Positions 35,031-45,924 of a stretch of 64,000 nt of DNA are shown one piece after another. The position numbers were made by a program, and so were the translations under genes. Each line of letters begins with the position of its first letter. Position 1 is the stretch's first letter. Source of the stretch: Pseudeuparius sepicola (lineage: Eukaryota; Arthropoda; Insecta; Coleoptera; Anthribidae); contig OY987301.1 in NCBI GenBank assembly GCA_963920635.1, positions 13,670,501 through 13,734,500 of the forward strand. The letters run 5' to 3'. Below the pieces are notes generated by a model. The model was not told where the DNA came from. It searched no databases and worked only from the letters and a program-made list of their open reading frames with translations.

Positions 35031-35745
35031 ACAACTGAGACCTCGTCAATAAGTATTTACGGTATACCTACTGAGGTTAGTTTTCATTTTTATTTCGTAA
35101 AAAATAACCTGAATACCAAATATTGAGTCTGTTTATATTATATTTATACATATTACAAAAGCCAGGAAGAAAGTGTCGCCATAACAAACATTTGTTTTGT
35201 CTCGGGATGAAAATTTTCTCCAAAAATGGATTCGTCAAGTTCCAACTGAGATTTAATTTCTAAAAAACCCTTAAGTATGTGTGGCTAACACATTTTCAAG
35301 AAAGTGAAACAATTAAAGTGGACAAATGTGTTGTGGGAGGAAAATACCTATAGAGAATATCACCTAAGCTAAAGGAAGGTGAGAAATTTTTGAGAAGTGC
35401 CAAAATATTGTGAGTGCAGTGCCTTTTAACTCTCAGCCCAAAACAGCTGAGGCAGGTTGAAAATTTTGAAAAAACAATTATAGAAAGCTTGGATGCACAA
35501 AACCAATAATGTAATAGATGAAAGAAAACTTGCCCAATTGTTACGAAATTAGTTTCGTTGATTTATAGTTCCCCAAAATTGTATTGCCAAGGAATTTCTA
35601 GCTGATAAGAAGCGTAAGAGTACATTTAATTGCATGTACCCACTATTGTTTATACATATAATAATAATAAAAAAAGTTATTGGAATTTGTAATCGAAGAA
35701 AAAATAATTTGTTATTATAATAACGGTTTTCTAGAAAATTGAGGA

Positions 35746-36457
35746 TACTTTGCACCGCACTTTCAGTAGTGTCTACCCACCACTTTTAGTGGTGTCTACT
35801 CTTCAAGCCCTTTCATTTAATACCGATATTAAGGAGGTTGAAAAGAAAACGTAACCCGCCATCTTGGAGCGGCGGCCATATTGAATTTAGTGTGATGTCA
35901 CCAACTTTATCATTTTCTTCTCTTCAAGCCCATCCATTTGACACCCATATTAAGGGGATTAAAAAGAAAATGTAATCCGCCATCTTGGGGAGGCGGCCAT
36001 ATTGAATTTACTGTGATGTCACTAACTTCATAGTTTTCTACTCTTCAAGCCCTCCCATTTGATACCCATATTAAGGGGGTTGTTACCCCAATAAAAAATA
36101 GCAGCTTTAAATGCCTATTATTGGCTAAATGAATTAATTAAATATGCGGAAAAAATCCTACGTATCTATTGTGGTGCAAAGTAAATATTAACGCCGGGTT
36201 TCTTTGCAGTAGTGTCAGTTTACAGGCTAAAAATAATTCAAATTCCAAATGGTACAAAGTATACCTCTTGTAGGATATACTTTGCACCACAATTAAAATG
36301 AGTGCCACCTTTTAGTGACGCGTTAAACCTAGTTCTAAACGTAGGTACACTTGTTTTATAACCTACACAATTGTCTCCCACAAAAAAATACCGATACTGG
36401 ATTTAAAATATTTTAACTTTTGCATTTCAAAAATTAGGAAAAAAGTGGTGCAAAGTA
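35746..36457. mobile_element. TIR element with GGTGCAAAGTA ends and internal tandem array
   Basis: TACTTTGCACCGCAC at the left mirrors GTGGTGCAAAGTA at the right. Two more copies of the terminal motif occur inside, at about 36171 and 36277, in opposite orientations. The left half holds a tandem array (35800-36085). It is non-coding. Confidence 0.65.
35800..36085. repeat. tandem array, about 121-bp unit, 2.4 copies
   Basis: Units begin ACTCTTCAAGCCC / TTCTCTTCAAGCCC and each contains CCGCCATCTTGG, GGCGGCCATATTGAATTTA and GTGATGTCAC. The copies are about 85-90 percent alike by eye. Confidence 0.85.
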
Positions 36458-36718
36458 ACCCCATTTACGGTACAAAAAGTAGTAGGTAGATGCAGTGCGA
36501 CTCACTTGTTTTCGGGTCACACTGTAAATTTTTTTGACTCGGATATTTTTAGTGATTCTTTTTGAAAAAGATCGGTGACGTCACCAGATCGTTGCGTATG
36601 GCCAGTATCGCAGAGGTTACGCTATGTGGAAAGGTTTACGATGAAATATGGACGCTCACGCGCGTGTGGTTTGCGGTTTGTTTCTTCTTCGTATGAGAGT
36701 GAAGTAAGAAGCACTTAC

Positions 36719-36835
36719 CTTCGCATTGAAACCCGGTCCCTTGGTATCCTGGAAAGCAGGTGCAAGAGAAGCTGCCCAGAGTGTTCGTGCAGTGAGCGAA
36801 CACGTCGCATGGTCTGTATTTACATTCGTTTTCGT
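36719..36835 (-). CDS. dpy: dumpy, calcium-binding EGF exon
   Basis: This 117-bp exon (39 codons, phase 1-1) has a TTTTCAG acceptor and a GAAG|GTAAGT donor. It encodes one complete calcium-binding EGF repeat starting DENEC, with six cysteines in the order expected for disulfides 1-3, 2-4 and 5-6. The motif NTLGSFSC supplies the usual aromatic before Cys4. The run ECKYRPCDVFAHC matches, from memory, the first cbEGF of Drosophila Dumpy almost exactly. It is separated from the next exon by a 29-kb intron, but the junction Asp-Ile-Asn-Glu-Cys is in frame, so no coding exon has to be missing between them. Confidence 0.93.
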
Positions 36836-39119
36836 CTGAAAATAAAATGAAATCGGGATAAGTTAGTATTTTAATTATTTGTTTTTGATTTTACGTCATG
36901 AATAACTCCCTGATGTGACACACGTTTATTATACTGACTGGGTCTTGATATACCGTTGGATATTGTACTGTTTTATTGATTATTCTTTTTATTGTAACGA
37001 GCTTTTTAAATGGTGCTTATCTTGGTGAGGGTTTCCGCTGCTCTTTAATTTTTCCACTGAGCCCTGTTTAGTCAATACAATTTTGTAAATTCAATTCTAA
37101 ATTTTTGGTCTTATAAAATGTAATTTCATTCTGCTTGTAAAATTAAAACTTTATTGCAGTATGCAAAGATTATTTTTGAAAAATATGGAACGTGGAGTTT
37201 TTCCATTTATAACATTTTTTTTTTCAAAGAGATTCCGCAAACGTAAAGTTTATGCCTTGATATGCAATTACCCTCTCCAGGGTACGAGCATGGAACCATA
37301 AGTGTGTCATACACTATACCTTTCCTGCGATTATTCTTTGGTATTCAAGATATTATGCATAATATGTATATATTTTCAATTTATAGTTTATGGTATCTGC
37401 GCAAAAGAAATATTTTATTTTGTAAAGGGTATATTATAAATTGTTTGTTTATTTATAATAGTCAAAATACATATCGATTCACGCATGCAAAAACATTGTA
37501 ACTGACAAAAGTCTAATTTTCAAATTTTGGCTACTAAAAACGCTAATATATTTTTAACTAATGGCCATTTTTTTGTACTTTTTTCAATAGAAGGCTTTTA
37601 AATGAGTGCGTATTAACTACTATAGTTATTTTTTCGAACAAGCGAGTTTTCTACCTTTTTTTGTACTTGCAATTCCAAAAATTTCATCAATTTAACGTTA
37701 AAAACATTGCACAGTCCTTTACAATGTTTTTCCGTGGTAAAATTTTAAATATTAGACGTTTCAATGTAAACAATTTCCGTCCAAAAACATTGTAACTCGT
37801 TAGAATGTGTGGCTTTTTTAAAACAGATACTATTCTTTAGATCTAACATACACATAAAAAAATTAAATGTCTGCAGTAAATTGTAAAACAGGTAAAAATA
37901 GAAAAATGGAGTAATTTTTGTCCATAATAAGTATTCACTTTCCAATTATTGAAAACGTATCGTGTCTCAATAAAACTTCATGTAAGAACATTGTAAACGG
38001 CATTACCTTTAAAAAATATGAAATTTTTCCAGGCAAAAATATTGTAAATAGCGTTACAATGTCTTAGCAGTCTAACTAATGGAAACCCAAAATTTTAGCT
38101 GCCTTTACAACGTAAATAATTATAAAAACTATTGGAATTGTAATTAATTTACACGTTTTTACCTCTGAAAACGTCCATTTTGTCAGATACAATGGGATGA
38201 CACATTAAACATTTTGGGGAAATAATGTGAAATTGAATAGTTTTGTATTTTTATCAAAAAATATCAGTTGTTCAAAAATTCTGTAATTTCTACCAAAAAG
38301 GGAATATTCTGATTTTAAGGCACACAGTCAACTATTTTGTACTATTTGTTAATTTTGCATCGATATTAAAGGAAAACACTTAATGGTAAAATTATTTAAT
38401 TAAATCATTTCACGTATTTTAACGTTTAACTGCTTTAAATAGTCCTAGTCGTTCGTATCTATTATACGATTTTTATACGATACGATTATAATAATTATTA
38501 AAAATTTATAAAAGCCAATGGAATGCTATAGAAAATTAAAAGGACCACAATGAATGCTATACATTTAATTGAAAACAAGCACATAATGAAACGATTTATT
38601 AATAGAATTAATAAATTATTTATTTCCCATTAGTGTTAAAGAGTATATTATATATTTCTTATATGTATATGGTGAAAGTCGTTAAAAAATTTTAAGGTTA
38701 GGGACTAAAATCATTCTTTTAGTCCCTACTATTATAGTAAAGTGCAAGGTGCAAGTTTTAGTTCATTTTTTTATTCTAAAATTAATAATTTGTTTACAAC
38801 AAAAGAATGTTTTCACATAACTTCAAATAAGTTGCAAGTTTTAGTACCACTGGACTAAAGTGTATTTTAATCCTTAGAGTGATTGACAATCCCTTTACTA
38901 TCAGGAATAAAAGGTGCATTTTTGTCCTCTAGTATACGAGTACATACAAAGATTTTAAGCAAATTATAACTAACTGTACTTCTCTCAGTAGGAAATATTA
39001 TTAAGACAGCTTGGTATCGTATCGAAATGGTTGTCTATTATATGCATCGCCACTTACATAGTTTCATCTCGTCCACATAGATTTCAGTACGGTACAGCTA
39101 GTTACACGTATATTATACT

Positions 39120-39430
39120 GCCCGAGCAAATGTGGTAGTCGGTACAAAGAAGCCTTTTCAGGCTAAGCACTTTATAAATTTCAATGGCCTCATCAAAATT
39201 ACGGCTCTCCCCACGCAAAAACAAATACTTAACAATCGCGCATCAACAACTGTTACCTCGGAACAAAAAGATCTCCAACGAAACCCATTAAGTGATTTCC
39301 GACGCGAACGGTACACGCATATTTTCGGTCGATTATGCAAGGCAAACAGTAATTTAATAAAGGCAAATCGCCCACATGGCGGACCGCTAATTGCGGGGAA
39401 AAGTTTTTCTCTCCGCAAATTCTCCTAGCT
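39120..39430. other. non-repetitive, moderately GC-rich intronic block
   Basis: About 300 bp lack transposon termini and homopolymer runs and are balanced in composition, unlike either side. No exon could be built: the minus-strand frame has no splice-supported structure. It is a candidate enhancer judged only by texture. Confidence 0.3.
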
Positions 39431-39540
39431 AGGAAACACCGACTCTATACAGCAAATGCAAAACATGAGTATGGTCCTTAAACATTTTTCATCCATATGC
39501 TATTGGAAAGTACGGGATACTATATTAAACTATAACTTTA

Positions 39541-40802
39541 GGCCAGGGAAATTACGGTAAAAAATAACGAAACCTAGACAAAATTCATAACCGTATTTTT
39601 ATAATGCCATCACAAAATATTGGTAATGAATGAACGCCAGAATTGTTTTTCTACAAAATAAACATTCGCGTGTGGGCGTTTTTTAGAAAAATACATTTTC
39701 TTGTTGTAATAAAGACGGCATAAATATTAACTGCGAATTTTAAGCAGCATTTATTAGTAAGTAAGGTATATAAAGTTGAGATTGATAAATTAAACAGATT
39801 ACGTTTGCGCAAGTATCCGAATGATGTAAAAATGAAATTTTGCGTAATTTTTTGTTGGGCAAAATTATTAACTGCGTTTTTATTATTTTTTTTATTTTTA
39901 TATTTAATTTCCTTAAAAATCAAGTATTAACAGTTTGTTCTGAAATTAAACATATTGTTTCGCCGGAAATCCCATTTTAAAGAAATTTGAAGCGGTCTTT
40001 GAGAGCAAAATTATTAACTGGCTGATTTTTGTTAAACTTTGTAAGCGGATACTAAGTCTTGTTAATTTTTTTGAAATTAAACAAAAAATGGTAACGGAAG
40101 TATTTTGAAATGACAAATGACAGTTGACCTACATGCGATGTAAATAAATGTTTAATTTCGCTATATGTGATTTAATATAGTTATATTGTAAAAAGTTAAA
40201 CAAAAAAAAACAGTTAATATTTTTGCTTTCCTAAAGAAATGACAAGTGACAGTTGACCTATATGCGCCGTAAATAAATGTTTAATTTCGCTATATATGAT
40301 TCAATATAGTTATATTGTAAAAAGTTAAACAAAAAAAAAACAGTTAATATTTTTGCCTAGTCTATACCAATGAGAAGTGACAGCTGACGTACATGCGGCT
40401 CAGATAAATGTTTAATTTTGTATAAGTTACATTCTATTTGTAAAAGGGAATGATCATCTGCAATAAAAACGTAGTTAATATTTTTGCTTTTGCCGAAATA
40501 GAAGATTATCCGATTTTTATCCCTCTTTGTCAATCTAAGTTACTTCCATATTCTTAGAATGTTTAATTTCTTAATATATGTTAGCAAGGGAAGTTTTTTT
40601 AAAGAGTCTAAAAAAATCCAGTTAACATTTTTGCTCGAAATTTCTAACGAAAAATAGGTGTTTTTTGAGGTAACTCAAGGTTCCGTTTTTTCAAAATGTT
40701 TAATTTTTGGTTTCTACCAACGTATTTACTTATAACTTTGATATGGTAAAACAAAATTGCAGCTAATATTTTTTTCTAGTTCAAATTCTATTTTCCCTGG
40801 CC
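39541..40802. mobile_element. GGCCAGGGAAA TIR element with repeated subterminal motif
   Basis: GGCCAGGGAAATTACGG at the left mirrors TATTTTCCCTGGCC at the right. The motif GCAAAATTATTAACTG occurs twice in the left part (about 39858 and 40006). Its inverse CAGTTAATATTTTTGC and variants occur about five times in the right part. A tandem array of 129-131 bp units covers 40108-40500. No transposase is seen. Confidence 0.7.
40108..40500. repeat. tandem array, 129-131 bp unit, 3 copies
   Basis: The anchor CAGTTGACCT recurs at 40121 and 40250, and as CAGCTGACGT at 40381. Each unit ends with a CAGTTAATATTTTTGC-like block. Weaker copies trail to about 40790. Confidence 0.88.
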
Positions 40803-41207
40803 TACTATAATATAATAGGTACATTTTAATAGGTGCCTTAAGTCTTGGTATTTTAATACTTCTCTTATAATTTTATGAAAGCCTCTGAATTTTCTATGGA
40901 TCATGATAGTTTTAGAGATAAGGTAGGTACCAAGTATCTATACCAGTATACCTTACCGATTTTATCTGTCAATGGACTATTATCACTTAATGGAGGTCTT
41001 TTAGATTCGATCAGATTCCGATTATTGACCACGAAGTTTCATAATCTCAATCGATAATAATTTTCTTTGATGATGATAGAAAATTGTGTAGGGTTGAGAG
41101 TAGTTACTTCTCGTCAGTTTTTATCAAGTTAATACAATTTGGCTTGGCATAAATTACATCAAACCGTTTCAAAAAAAGAAAAAGTTTTCAAATATTAAAA
41201 AAATTAC

Positions 41208-41312
41208 CTGGGACTTCGCAACTGCACCCTCCGTATCCGTCATTGCAGTAACACTGGTTGTCTAAACAGGCGCCATTTTGACATTCGGTGCCGTCGTCCT
41301 TTTTACAGTCTC
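41208..41312 (-). CDS. dpy: dumpy, N-terminal Cys-rich (EGF-like) exon
   Basis: This 105-bp exon has a TTTCAG acceptor and a CAG|GTAATT donor, and is phase 1 at both ends. The first codon is completed to Gly by the preceding, unseen exon. The 35 residues contain seven cysteines, including CYC and GCSC patterns, and end in EVP. The last base joins the next visible exon (36835) to make Asp, giving VP-DENEC. A Cys-rich module directly before the DENEC repeat is what I recall of the N-terminus of insect Dumpy. The module is probably the first extracellular one after the signal peptide. I see no signal peptide here, so the true first coding exon lies upstream on the minus strand, in this window or beyond it. 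Confidence 0.85.
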
Positions 41313-41771
41313 CTGAAATAAAATAAAAACACAAGGTTAGGTTGTAACCAAAGATATATTATGTTAGAAAATAGAGTAGTTACACGATACACAGATAACG
41401 GTATGCCAGCTAGGAGAACGAAAATTAAACTCTTCTGCGCATCTACGTCACTTCGACAAAAGCGCGGCCAACTTATAAAATATAGCCCTGAAATTAGTCT
41501 CACTGACATACGTCAGTTATCAATTTCGCGTCAAGTTAAATCCAAAGATAGAATGTAGGCACCTTGAGACACTTTGGTGTATATGTGGTTACCTAGCTCA
41601 CTATAAATCGTGTCAAATTTAGGTTTAAAAATAAAAGTAAGCCATGATTTTGTCGAATAAGCGTCACTGTTGACGTCACAGCACCTGCGCGCGGACATAC
41701 GGTTTTCTGTGTATCGTGAGTAGTTATTTTTCTGTGTCGAGGCAGGTGAAGAGTATCAATGGGCTATTAAC

Positions 41772-41867
41772 ATGAATTTTGTTCCTCTTTTTTGCGTTTA
41801 TTTTTGTACCTTGCGTACAATGAATTTTATTCCTCTTTCTTGCGTTTATTTTTGTACCTTGTACCAA
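41772..41867. repeat. 48-bp direct tandem duplication
   Basis: ATGAATTTTGTTCCTCTTTT through TTGTACCTTG is repeated after exactly 48 bp (41820) with three or four changes. Confidence 0.85.
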
Positions 41868-42495
41868 TGGTTTTTTTGCTCCTTAATTAAATTTTGAAAA
41901 TCAGGTACCTACTCGCTGACGTCAGCAAGGACCAGGGTAGAAACCATGAAGAATCATTGAAAAAAAGGGATAATACTTGATTTTATTACTTATACTGTGT
42001 ACTATTACAATAATTATATTATATTAAATAATATAATTATTTAATATAATAAAAATAAGTGATTGAAATTAGTGATTTAACCATAGGAATAGATACATTA
42101 CCAAAGGCAACTTGTTTTGTTTCATGATTTCAAAAATATGTTATTGTTGGCAAATTTAGGGTTTTCAGTTTTTTATACGATTTACTTTATTTTGTAAATA
42201 TAAGTAACTCAAAGCATATATACAATATAAAAGTCTATAAAAAAACTATTTATTATGCATTACAAAATAGGAATGAGTGAATTTAAGAAATGCCATGTAA
42301 ACAAATTACACCAAATTACAAATAAAACCGTGTTATTTGTATTAGCGTGAGTCATCTATTTCTATAATATACCGTTGGATTTAATAGTATTAAATCCCAC
42401 ATGGTACACATAATATTGCAATGTTGTGCACACTTATTTAATCGCCAGGTAGTGGGGATTTCGGGCTTCTCTAAAAAGAGCATTAGGTATAGCAT

Positions 42496-43020
42496 AAATG
42501 AACTCACTTGTAACAGCAAAAAAACGCTTGAGCGGCGTTTGCTTTTTAGAACAAGGTCGAGTCATAGGCATCGCGCGGCCCTTAATGATATTATACAAAT
42601 TTTATTCAAGTGCCTTAAAAAAGAATAAAATAAACTTTGAAATCATTCAAACCAAAGCAAACCAATAATTTTGTTACACACAAAACAACGCCACACAAAA
42701 ATCTATACACAAAACCAAAATCCGTAAAACAAAGCGCAATCCTTATTCCCGTGCACGGTACTGGTTATACTGGCCCAACTGGCCTACGTCGACACCTGCT
42801 CCGTGGATCTCCGAAACGCCGACCAATCAAATCGCTACGCTCGCTTTCTTATTGGCTGCCTCCTTGACTAGGTCGACGTCGACCGCATAAAACCTTTGAA
42901 TTCTATGCGGGTGATTTCCGCCGATAAGTCTGGTATTTTTACCAGTAGCAGAGAGTGGTAAATGCTTGCTGTGAAATAGATCGCGCCCCGTACCTCGCTG
43001 TGTTCCAAGCGAGTTCATTT
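42496..43020. mobile_element. TIR element with AAATGAACTC ends (family O, copy 1)
   Basis: AAATGAACTCACTTGTAACA at the left mirrors TGTTCCAAGCGAGTTCATTT at the right. The interior contains paired CCAAT/ATTGG boxes (ACCAATCAAATCGC, TTATTGGCTGCC) and a GGTCGACGTCGACC palindrome. Copy 2 at 52693-53110 shares about 350 bp. Confidence 0.78.
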
Positions 43021-44149
43021 ATACTATACTAATAAATGCAGGATCCGATTTATCATCCACTTAGCATCAGCCTCTTGAGGTCGTTTGCAAACAAGACTAA
43101 TGTGTAGAATAAATCGGTTTTGATTCATTGCAACGCCGGCCGCATGGACAGTGCACCGGAAATTCTAACGTGTTTTTTTTTTTGAAAAAGCAGAAATCGC
43201 AATCGGATACCTGCTATATTCCGAGAGCAATTGCTTCCTCTGTGATGGATAGCTCTTATTATACCTTCAGATAACAATACCAACAATGGCCTGGTTCTTA
43301 ATTCGCGGTAATTTCCTGAAAGGGGAGCCGGGATGGTCGCTAAAGGATGAGAGGAAGCGTCTGGAGGAAATGAACACAATTTCCGATGCAAGGTAAAGTG
43401 TAATCAGATGTCATAGAAATATTCGATAACTGAAAGTTCCTATATTACATAACAGATAGAACATAAAAGCATATTGTAAATGAAAGAATTCGGACTCCCT
43501 AAACTCCCTATATAGCGGAAAACGTGGGTAGAGGAAGATACCCAAATTTGAGACACTTTTTTTTGTAAATTCGAAATAAAATTCACCGTTAATTTTTTTT
43601 AATAATATTGTATTGGAATACTTGCTTAGTGTATTGACAAAACAGTGATGCAAAGAAACTACATTAAAATAGCGATCTAATCACATTATTCAACCTAAAC
43701 TTTTTTTTGTCAATTGCCCCATAAAATAAAAGGTTGCCTAATTTCAGATAGGCTGACTAATTTGAGACAGACGGACATCCCAATTACGCACTTCCTTTAC
43801 ATCTTCTACCATAGCATGAGAGTCTCATTTCTTGTGTTTTTTGGCATCTGTAATAAAAAAATGTAAATATATTGTTTGGGTGCCTAATTTGAGATAGTCT
43901 CAATTACAGAACCCATTTGGTATCTCAAATTAGGAACTCTCAGTATAAAAAATTGACAACAGTATTTTAGGTTAGTTATGAAAAAATAGTGTCAGATTTC
44001 AATAAAATATCATTAAGCGACACCTCCTATACTAACTACTACTAGATATATATTTTTTATTATACTTCTTTGAAAACACCTTATTTTCATCTGTTTTAGC
44101 AATAATGAAAGATGGGGTTTTTCGGGCTAGCGCACGGAAACAGCGCATG

Positions 44150-44805
44150 GAAAAACTTTCTGTGCGCTGAATAAAAATACCGAATATATGGCTTTAAAAT
44201 AGAAATATACAGCAAAGTAAACTAAATTTAAGAAAATCTATATGCTCTCTGATATTTAACATGTACCTATTTTGTATTTTAATTCGTAAGTGTTTCAATA
44301 TTTAGATACATTTCGGTAATATTTTTGACGTTTTATTCACTTTATCTGACAATAACTAATTTACAACAAAGCACCTTTGAAATAATTTGAGAGTAACCAC
44401 GGAAACGCATCATACATACCAAACACTATAGCGTTGACTGACGTATTAATAAAGACTGCCCACGGCTGTCATGTTTGACAGTTCTTTGGCTCACCATGCG
44501 CTTCCCGGAGACAAAATACAATGGAAAATACATTGTTGACCATAGGCGCCATCTACTTTCCAGGACATGAAACTATAGCCGTGAGAAGTCTTATTAATAC
44601 GTCAGTCAACGACTATAGTGTCTGAATTGTTTATTTTTTGTCAATTAAATTTATTATAATATGCCGATAAAATGTTTTAAGTTTCCGTTTTGAAAGAAGT
44701 ATAATAAAAAGTATCGTTCATTACACGTCCAGAAATAGATTTTTCCGTGCTTGCATGACTTCCCGTGTTCGGCTGCGCCTCACACGGGAATTTGTCACGC
44801 GCGCA
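44150..44805. repeat. dispersed repeat Q, copy 2 (filled site)
   Basis: It is the same sequence as 15930-16420 from CTGTGCGCTGAATAAAAATA to the CCCGTGTTCGGCTGCGCC hairpin, interrupted by the insertion at 44432-44611. Confidence 0.82.
44432..44611. mobile_element. 180-bp MITE with 7-bp target duplication
   Basis: CGTTGACTGACGTATTAATA at the left mirrors TATTAATACGTCAGTCAACG at the right. ACTATAG stands on both sides. The paralogous empty site in copy 1 (about 16193) has a single ACTATAT. This is a clean insertion, and therefore younger than the duplication of repeat Q. Confidence 0.88.
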
Positions 44806-45216
44806 CGGAAAAATCTTTACTTCCAGACTCGTAATGAAATGTACTATTACATTTCACCTTGACTGTAAATGCCAGTTTATTTACACTATAAAAAAATTTT
44901 AGCAGTCAAATCACACCAAACGTGTTTTTGTACAGAAACAAACGAAGTGAAGCGCTCAACTACCACTTTAACACTACACCCCAGTTTATTTTAATTAGTC
45001 TAGGCTATTTCTGCTAGATGGCGTTACATATCCTTTAATATAAGGGGCTATCTCAAATTAGCCACTTATCTATTACTATTACTACCATAGACCAACGAAA
45101 CTCATTGAACTATGGTAGTCCTTCAGAAAATTTATTTGTTAGGGTCGATTTACCTAGGAAAAGTACCCCGACCTTTCCAATGGTTCTCACATTAGCGTCG
45201 ATTTCAGCCGGTACGT

Positions 45217-45462
45217 TTACGAGACGAACCAAATAGCTTGTGAGCCCGACGAGCGTACAGGCCCGAGGGCGGACCCCTGCGGCACCCCGGCCGCCGTCCC
45301 ACGCCATCCACGGCGGCGGCGGAGCGCCTCCGTAGCGGGTAGTAATTGGCCGCTTAAACGGACCGACAATTTATCGGAATCGTGCGTGATTACGAAACCG
45401 AAATGGCCAGAGGTCACGGGCAGATCTCGAAACAAAAGGGATACATTCCGGGGCCGGGGCAA
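45217..45462 (-). pseudogene. possible LINE reverse-transcriptase fragment
   Basis: The minus frame in this CpG-rich block contains AAGVPQGSALGPV, which fits the GVPQGSxLGP motif of non-LTR retrotransposon reverse transcriptases. The flanking residues do not look like RT, and no YADD-type site follows before the stop. It could be a tiny relic or coincidence in GC-rich DNA. Confidence 0.3.
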
Positions 45463-45772
45463 CCATTAAATCGGAGTGGCAAAAAACCGGAGCGGAGAAG
45501 TCTCACGGCGCGGCGTTCGCGCGGGCGCGGGATCGTGGGACACCCGGTAGAGGGCCGGCGGCCTTTGTGTGCGATACACAAACCTCACACATTCGGCGCA
45601 CGTTATTATGACACTCTGTATAAAAATAAAATGTTAATATATTTTTTCAATATACCACGTTTTTAAAAGGGACTAAAAGTATAATAAAATAATATAAAAA
45701 ATTGAGTAAAAAGTATAAAATATATTTTTTTCTAGCCCCATAACGATTTGAAACAACATGGCGCGCATGCAA

Positions 45773-45924
45773 TACAGTTTGTTCAGCGAATGTTCGGCCC
45801 TAAGTCACAACTCCCGTCCTTGTCTAGCTCGTGAATATATACGACCGATATCCGTCTTATAGTCATGAGTAAGACAAGGACGGGAGTTGTGACGTAGGGC
45901 CGAACATTCGCTGAACAAACTGTA
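45773..45924. mobile_element. 152-bp hairpin MITE
   Basis: TACAGTTTGTTCAGCGAATG mirrors CATTCGCTGAACAAACTGTA, and the pairing continues through GGCCCTAAGTCACAACTCCC to CCTTGTCT. Arms of about 52 bp enclose a 45-bp loop, with TA at both ends. Confidence 0.88.

Larger units (their letters stand above)
7850..36718 (-). other. dpy: giant dumpy intron, about 28.9 kb
   Basis: The intron has a GTAAGT donor at the 36719 exon and a TTTGCAG acceptor at the 7849 exon. It holds most of the transposons described below. No extra EGF exon is required by frame, and none is visible. Stretches where I see no gene or clear repeat are 7850-8532, 9712-12080, 13300-14260, 15310-15920, 16430-17250, 20107-21099, 28090-29120, 31374-31994 and 33360-34536. 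Confidence 0.85.
36836..41207 (-). other. dpy: dumpy intron, 4.4 kb
   Basis: The intron has a GTAATT donor and a TTTTCAG acceptor. It contains a cluster of AACATTGTAA motifs (37480-38060), a non-repetitive block at 39120-39430 and the TIR element 39541-40802. The remainder is AT-rich with nothing recognisable. Confidence 0.85.

Noticed and set aside
34523..35031. Solo LTR with TG...CA ends
   Set aside because: The TG and CA positions do not give matching 4-6 bp flanking duplications. The 8-bp duplication a few bases inward fits a cut-and-paste element better.
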